In this document: in pieces, positions 60,083 through 64,000 of the stretch
Layout: every line of letters starts with the position of its first letter
Position numbering within the stretch: the stretch's first letter is position 1
NCBI GenBank assembly: GCA_035041965.1
Contig: JAPYMA010001050.1
Coordinates: forward strand, 1-64,000
Source: Anisakis pegreffii
Taxonomy: Eukaryota; Nematoda; Chromadorea; Rhabditida; Anisakidae
Reading direction: 5' to 3'
DNA length: 64,000 nt
Notes under the pieces: model-generated
What the model saw: the letters and a program-made list of their open reading frames with translations, nothing else
What the model was told of the DNA's origin: nothing
The model's database searches: none
Position numbers and translations under genes: made by a program

Positions 60083-63000
60083 ATGATAATTAATATTATT
60101 ATCAGTGGAATGCTTGCGATGGTAGATACATCAGCGTTGACGGCAGAGGCGTTGGCTAGAGCTGCTGTTATCTTATCTGTTGGATTGTTGCTCATCTTTT
60201 CTGCGTTAATCTCCATTACCGTAACTCTTTGCAACGAAGCACTGCGTGATGTAATTGGATATTACATGGTCAGTTTGACTGCTCTCTTAAACTAAATCCA
60301 TTGTGGCGTATCTGAAGAAAACGTTCATCTCGTCGTGATCTTGATTCATTTCTTTTGATATACTCTTCCGTTGCATATGTCAGCACACTATACTTTTAGT
60401 TATTTATAGAAAGAGATGGATACAAGTTGAGATAAATATTAACGAAATCGATTCGCGAATAGAAATTAGCGAATCACATAAAAATGGCAAAAACATTAGA
60501 TTGAATGTGCAAATTAAAGTATCCATCAACAATTACGCATGCCTCATTCAATACGAATATACGTTCATTCAAATAATGTGAGCAAATAATCGAGAACACA
60601 TTAAAATAATCGGTTGAATTATTATAACAGTATCGTTAGCCTTCAATACGTTTCATCAATCGAATCTTCGTGGCTAATCCTATATGAATTACGAATTTCA
60701 CGCTCGATTGAAAATTCAACGAAGGAAATTGTCTTCGCAAATACCCCAAAATTGCTTCACTTTGAAGTATTACAGTACATCATCATCCCGTTGATATATC
60801 CCACGTTATTGAAGTATAAAATCTGAGACAAGTGGGACGGACGGGTTTGAGAGTTATTGTCCTTCCGGTCTCACATGAGCTGTTCTTCTGTTCGGCTGCT
60901 GAGAATGGAAACTGTAAAGTAGATATTTAGGGATACTTTGAAGTGGGTGTAATAGTGATTTACATGACATGATCATTAAGCATTAATCAATCGAATTAAG
61001 GTATCGCTGTCGGCAGTTGATCTGATGTGTTCAGTGTTAATCGTGCCAACAAGTATGTATAGTGCATTATCACCAGATTGGCATTTTATGGGTGATAATT
61101 CATTATTATGCAAATGTTCGGTTTACTTAGAAGTTGTTTTGTTCGCGAACACTGCGTACACATTTGCGTGGATCGGTGTTGATCGATATGCTGCTCTCAT
61201 GAAACCTCAAAGGTTCTCATTTCGTTTATTCCTTATAAGTGAAGCCATCGCATCGCCTGCGGTCACACTATTTGTCATATTCACATTTCGATGACAATCA
61301 ATAGCTGTCCGGGAATAACTATATAAATTGGTCTCTGTTTGACCAAATTTAACGAGCAATGAAAATTTTGAATTTGTCACGAGTATTTCACACTGTGTCA
61401 CATTTTCGACTTCAATTTACTGAACGGAAACCTTTGTTGAATGTTACGTTGGTTTCGATTAGAAGTAGCCACAAGACCAATCCGTTATTTGATCTATTGA
61501 AGGATTCAAGCCTGAGCTTAAGTTTATATTTGGATTTACCTTTAGGCTTAAAAAGGATTAATTTACAACTGCGTTACTTTTGGTACTATAGCTGCTTCTA
61601 CATGTAAACTGCATCCTATCAGAAAATCCACTTCAAATTCATGAATAAAATTCTCTAATAAATGCCCTTCGAAGAGAATAATCCAATATTTAGGCCATCA
61701 AATGAGATTCTTTTCGAACAGCGAAACTCCAGCTCTGTTGCGGGAGCAGTTTCCAACAATTCACTCTTGTGGTATCGAAAAAAAAGAAGCGTTAAATTTT
61801 TCTGACGTTGCATCGAATGTCGTCACAAATCTGAATTGATTTATTTGAGATATTCATTTTGTTTTGAAGTAAAGCAATTGTGCATTGATCGATTTATTGA
61901 TGGTTATTTATCGCTTAAATTGTGGTATCCACATTGCATCATTGTCAACAGGAAGCCCACTGATATTGATGCAAATATTCGAGTGCTCTTTGATAAGTGC
62001 TCATAAATTTTAGATATGAAACTGAGCAAACACTGACACGATGTAAATGTTGGATTGTATTCAGCTGGCTCACCGCAATTCTACTCTCATTACCGATTGT
62101 AGTCGCTCGTATGCAGGTGAATGCCTCGGATTTACTCTTTTTTAAGGCGTTCACATATTTTTCAAATCTTATCACTAGCGTATCATACGACATGACACGA
62201 ATCCAGAAAACTGTTTTTATCAACGTATTTCCACACCACAATCGTTCGGAATTTTTACAATGAGTGAAAGAGAATGACAAAATCTTGATTTTGCTTACGT
62301 TTGGATTTATAATAATAAGTGAATTATGAGCTATTGAGGTGATCGTTGGTCAACAATCATATGATTTATTGATTCAACAAATGAAATCTTGTCAAAATTA
62401 CCACAAAAACACAATTTTAAATACGAATCTGCGTTTATTGATACGCAATTCAAAAATTGTTGTAATTTTATTAGTTGCGTTGGACGGTTATTCGATGTGT
62501 GTATAAGTAGAGGCGTGTGTTTGTATGGGTATGCATATCGAGTAGTATGAATAAGGATGACGACATGCAGTAAATAAGCTTAGAATCAGTCTTAATCTGA
62601 CGCTTTTTGGATTTACAGCGTGAAACAATTATGTTAATGGGTGTACACATTCTGTTATTTATTATAAGAGATGACAATGCATCTAAAACCAAAATCCATA
62701 AATAGCTTTATTGCAATTTCATAAGTTCAAAGGTACTACTTAGATTTTCAAGTTGAACAACTTCACGATGACTTTCCATATTATGACATGATTCAAAAAG
62801 GTGAAAGTTGAATCCGAAAAAAAATCTGCAACGAAACCAACAGATGATGATAAGCAAAGTTTTCGAAAGAGCTATTACGTAATTCTCCCAGTAATGCAAC
62901 AGTAAACTGCGTAATAGTGTCACAGCGTACTGAATATGTTCTAACATGAAATTGAATATATAGTAATTTGAAGTTTGGTTTTTAATTGAACGGTTTGGTT

Positions 63001-64000
63001 TTAATTGAACGCAATGAATTCCTCATCAATTATTACACTGAACAGTTGAACCGCAATCATATCTTACGTAACATTGAAATTAAAACGACTCTAATGATTT
63101 ATTAACCAGTGTTAACGGATGAACATTTTGCTATTCGTCTGGCAGTTGGATAATATGTATTGCTCGTTCACGTGTTCGGAACAGAAACGTTATTCGTCGA
63201 AATAAGCACAGTACGAAGAAGACAACTGCGATTGCATTTTATTGTTGACTTGATTAGATCAGTGATTAGTAACATTTTATTGTTAGTTCACGTGGACGCA
63301 AAATTTACTAAAGCAGCTAGAAATTCTCGTTGAACGCTCATAAATAAAAGGGAACGGTGAAATGTAACAACAAATTTTAGGTATCTTATTATCAAGCGGC
63401 TGAACTGTGTCTTCTTGACTGGTCAGCAACGGCTGCATACAGCCTAACTTTAGCCGTTCTCATCGTCTTTCCATCTCTTTCGGCCATTTTGTTCACTTAT
63501 TGTGCTATCTTCTCGGCAATGCGCAATACTGAAACGGTTCGTTCGTTTTAATACGTGCACTATCATCTATCTATCTCAGTTCTATATTCCGATTGTTCGA
63601 TCATAAAACAAGAGATTGATGCATCGACGTTCACAAATCAAACGAACATTTCAGCTGGAAGACAGTCAACGAGCTTTACTGGAAACAGATCATAATTTTG
63701 CAGTGGCATTCTTTGTGTTGATTTCGTTTTGTTTATCGTGGTTACCAGTAATCGTGGTGCGTGCACTGCCTGAAACGGTATTGAGTGGTGCAGACTCAGC
63801 AACGGTTAATTTTGTATTTGTTTGGTTGGCTATCGGAGGTCCATCCTCTAAATTGCTCATATCACTGTTCATCAATCGTGAATTCCGTTCCGCACTCGCA
63901 TCGCTGATTCTCTCTTTATGTCCCTGCTGTTCGTTCTCATCCAGTGAACATAGGCGTCAACAGTATAGGAATCTATCAGCTGAACGAACGATTCCTTTCA
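60083..64000 (+). CDS. Class A (rhodopsin-like) GPCR, 3' end beyond the window
   Basis: Five exons join in phase: 60,083-60,268; 61,001-61,212; 62,014-62,116; 63,381-63,536; 63,655 to the window end. All seven membrane helices are visible. TM1 contains [22 protein letters not shown]2 contains [16 protein letters not shown] with the conserved Asp. The Cys before TM3 (SLLCKC) can pair with the loop-2 Cys (AELCLLDW). TM3 ends [11 protein letters not shown], the DRY motif. TM4 contains [20 protein letters not shown]5 [18 protein letters not shown] and TM6 [13 protein letters not shown]. In TM7 the usual NPxxY is replaced by GGPSSKLLI. The cytosolic tail starts [14 protein letters not shown] with a Cys cluster (CPCC) that could be palmitoylated. 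ATGs at 60,110 and 60,119 are alternative starts. Ligand unknown; an amine- or peptide-type orphan receptor is most likely. Confidence 0.9.

Overview
The window looks like nuclear DNA from a parasitic nematode, most likely an ascaridoid (Ascaris/Toxocara/Anisakis group). The evidence is AT-rich sequence, multi-exon genes with TTTCAG-type acceptors, a degenerate array of the nematode telomere unit GCCTAA/TTAGGC, and a spliced gene for a cecropin P1-type antimicrobial peptide, a family known among nematodes from ascaridoids. Genus and species cannot be decided from this sequence. No bacterial gene, tRNA, rRNA or CRISPR array was recognised. All gene models were spliced by hand; codon phase was checked at every junction given.

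Left part (1-34,400): a cecropin gene (-, 2,037-2,436) with duplicated flanks; a tentative small spliced gene (+, 5,545-6,198); a DHHC palmitoyltransferase (-, 8,652-10,978); HMG-CoA lyase (+, 13,649-16,696); a short gene whose 3' end is interrupted by a GC-rich hAT-type MITE (+, 18,291-18,706); the ESCRT-0 subunit STAM (+, 20,378-23,536); a CutA-family protein (-, 24,586-25,811); an RNF26-like membrane RING protein (+, 26,419-27,622); a second hAT-type MITE (27,978-28,317); a helical protein of unknown function (+, 29,773-31,960); and an unrecognised single-pass membrane protein with signal peptide, ectodomain and cytosolic tail (-, 32,557-34,337).

Middle part (34,500-45,300): a rearranged repeat region. 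It holds three copies of one small secreted Gly/Ser/Trp-rich peptide gene, one on + and two in tandem on -. Around them lie a dispersed ~150-bp repeat, an interstitial telomere-like array, an inverted ~0.4-kb block, (TA)n microsatellites and older transposon pieces.

Right part (45,400-64,000): a complete 20-exon MSH2 mismatch-repair gene (+), a weak exon cluster of unknown identity, a long gene-poor stretch with simple repeats, and the first five exons of a class A GPCR that runs off the window. The conserved genes act in unrelated pathways (leucine/ketone metabolism, endosomal sorting, DNA repair, palmitoylation), so nothing suggests an operon. The most unusual content is the secreted-peptide loci (cecropin and the triplicated peptide) and the two unrecognised spliced genes.
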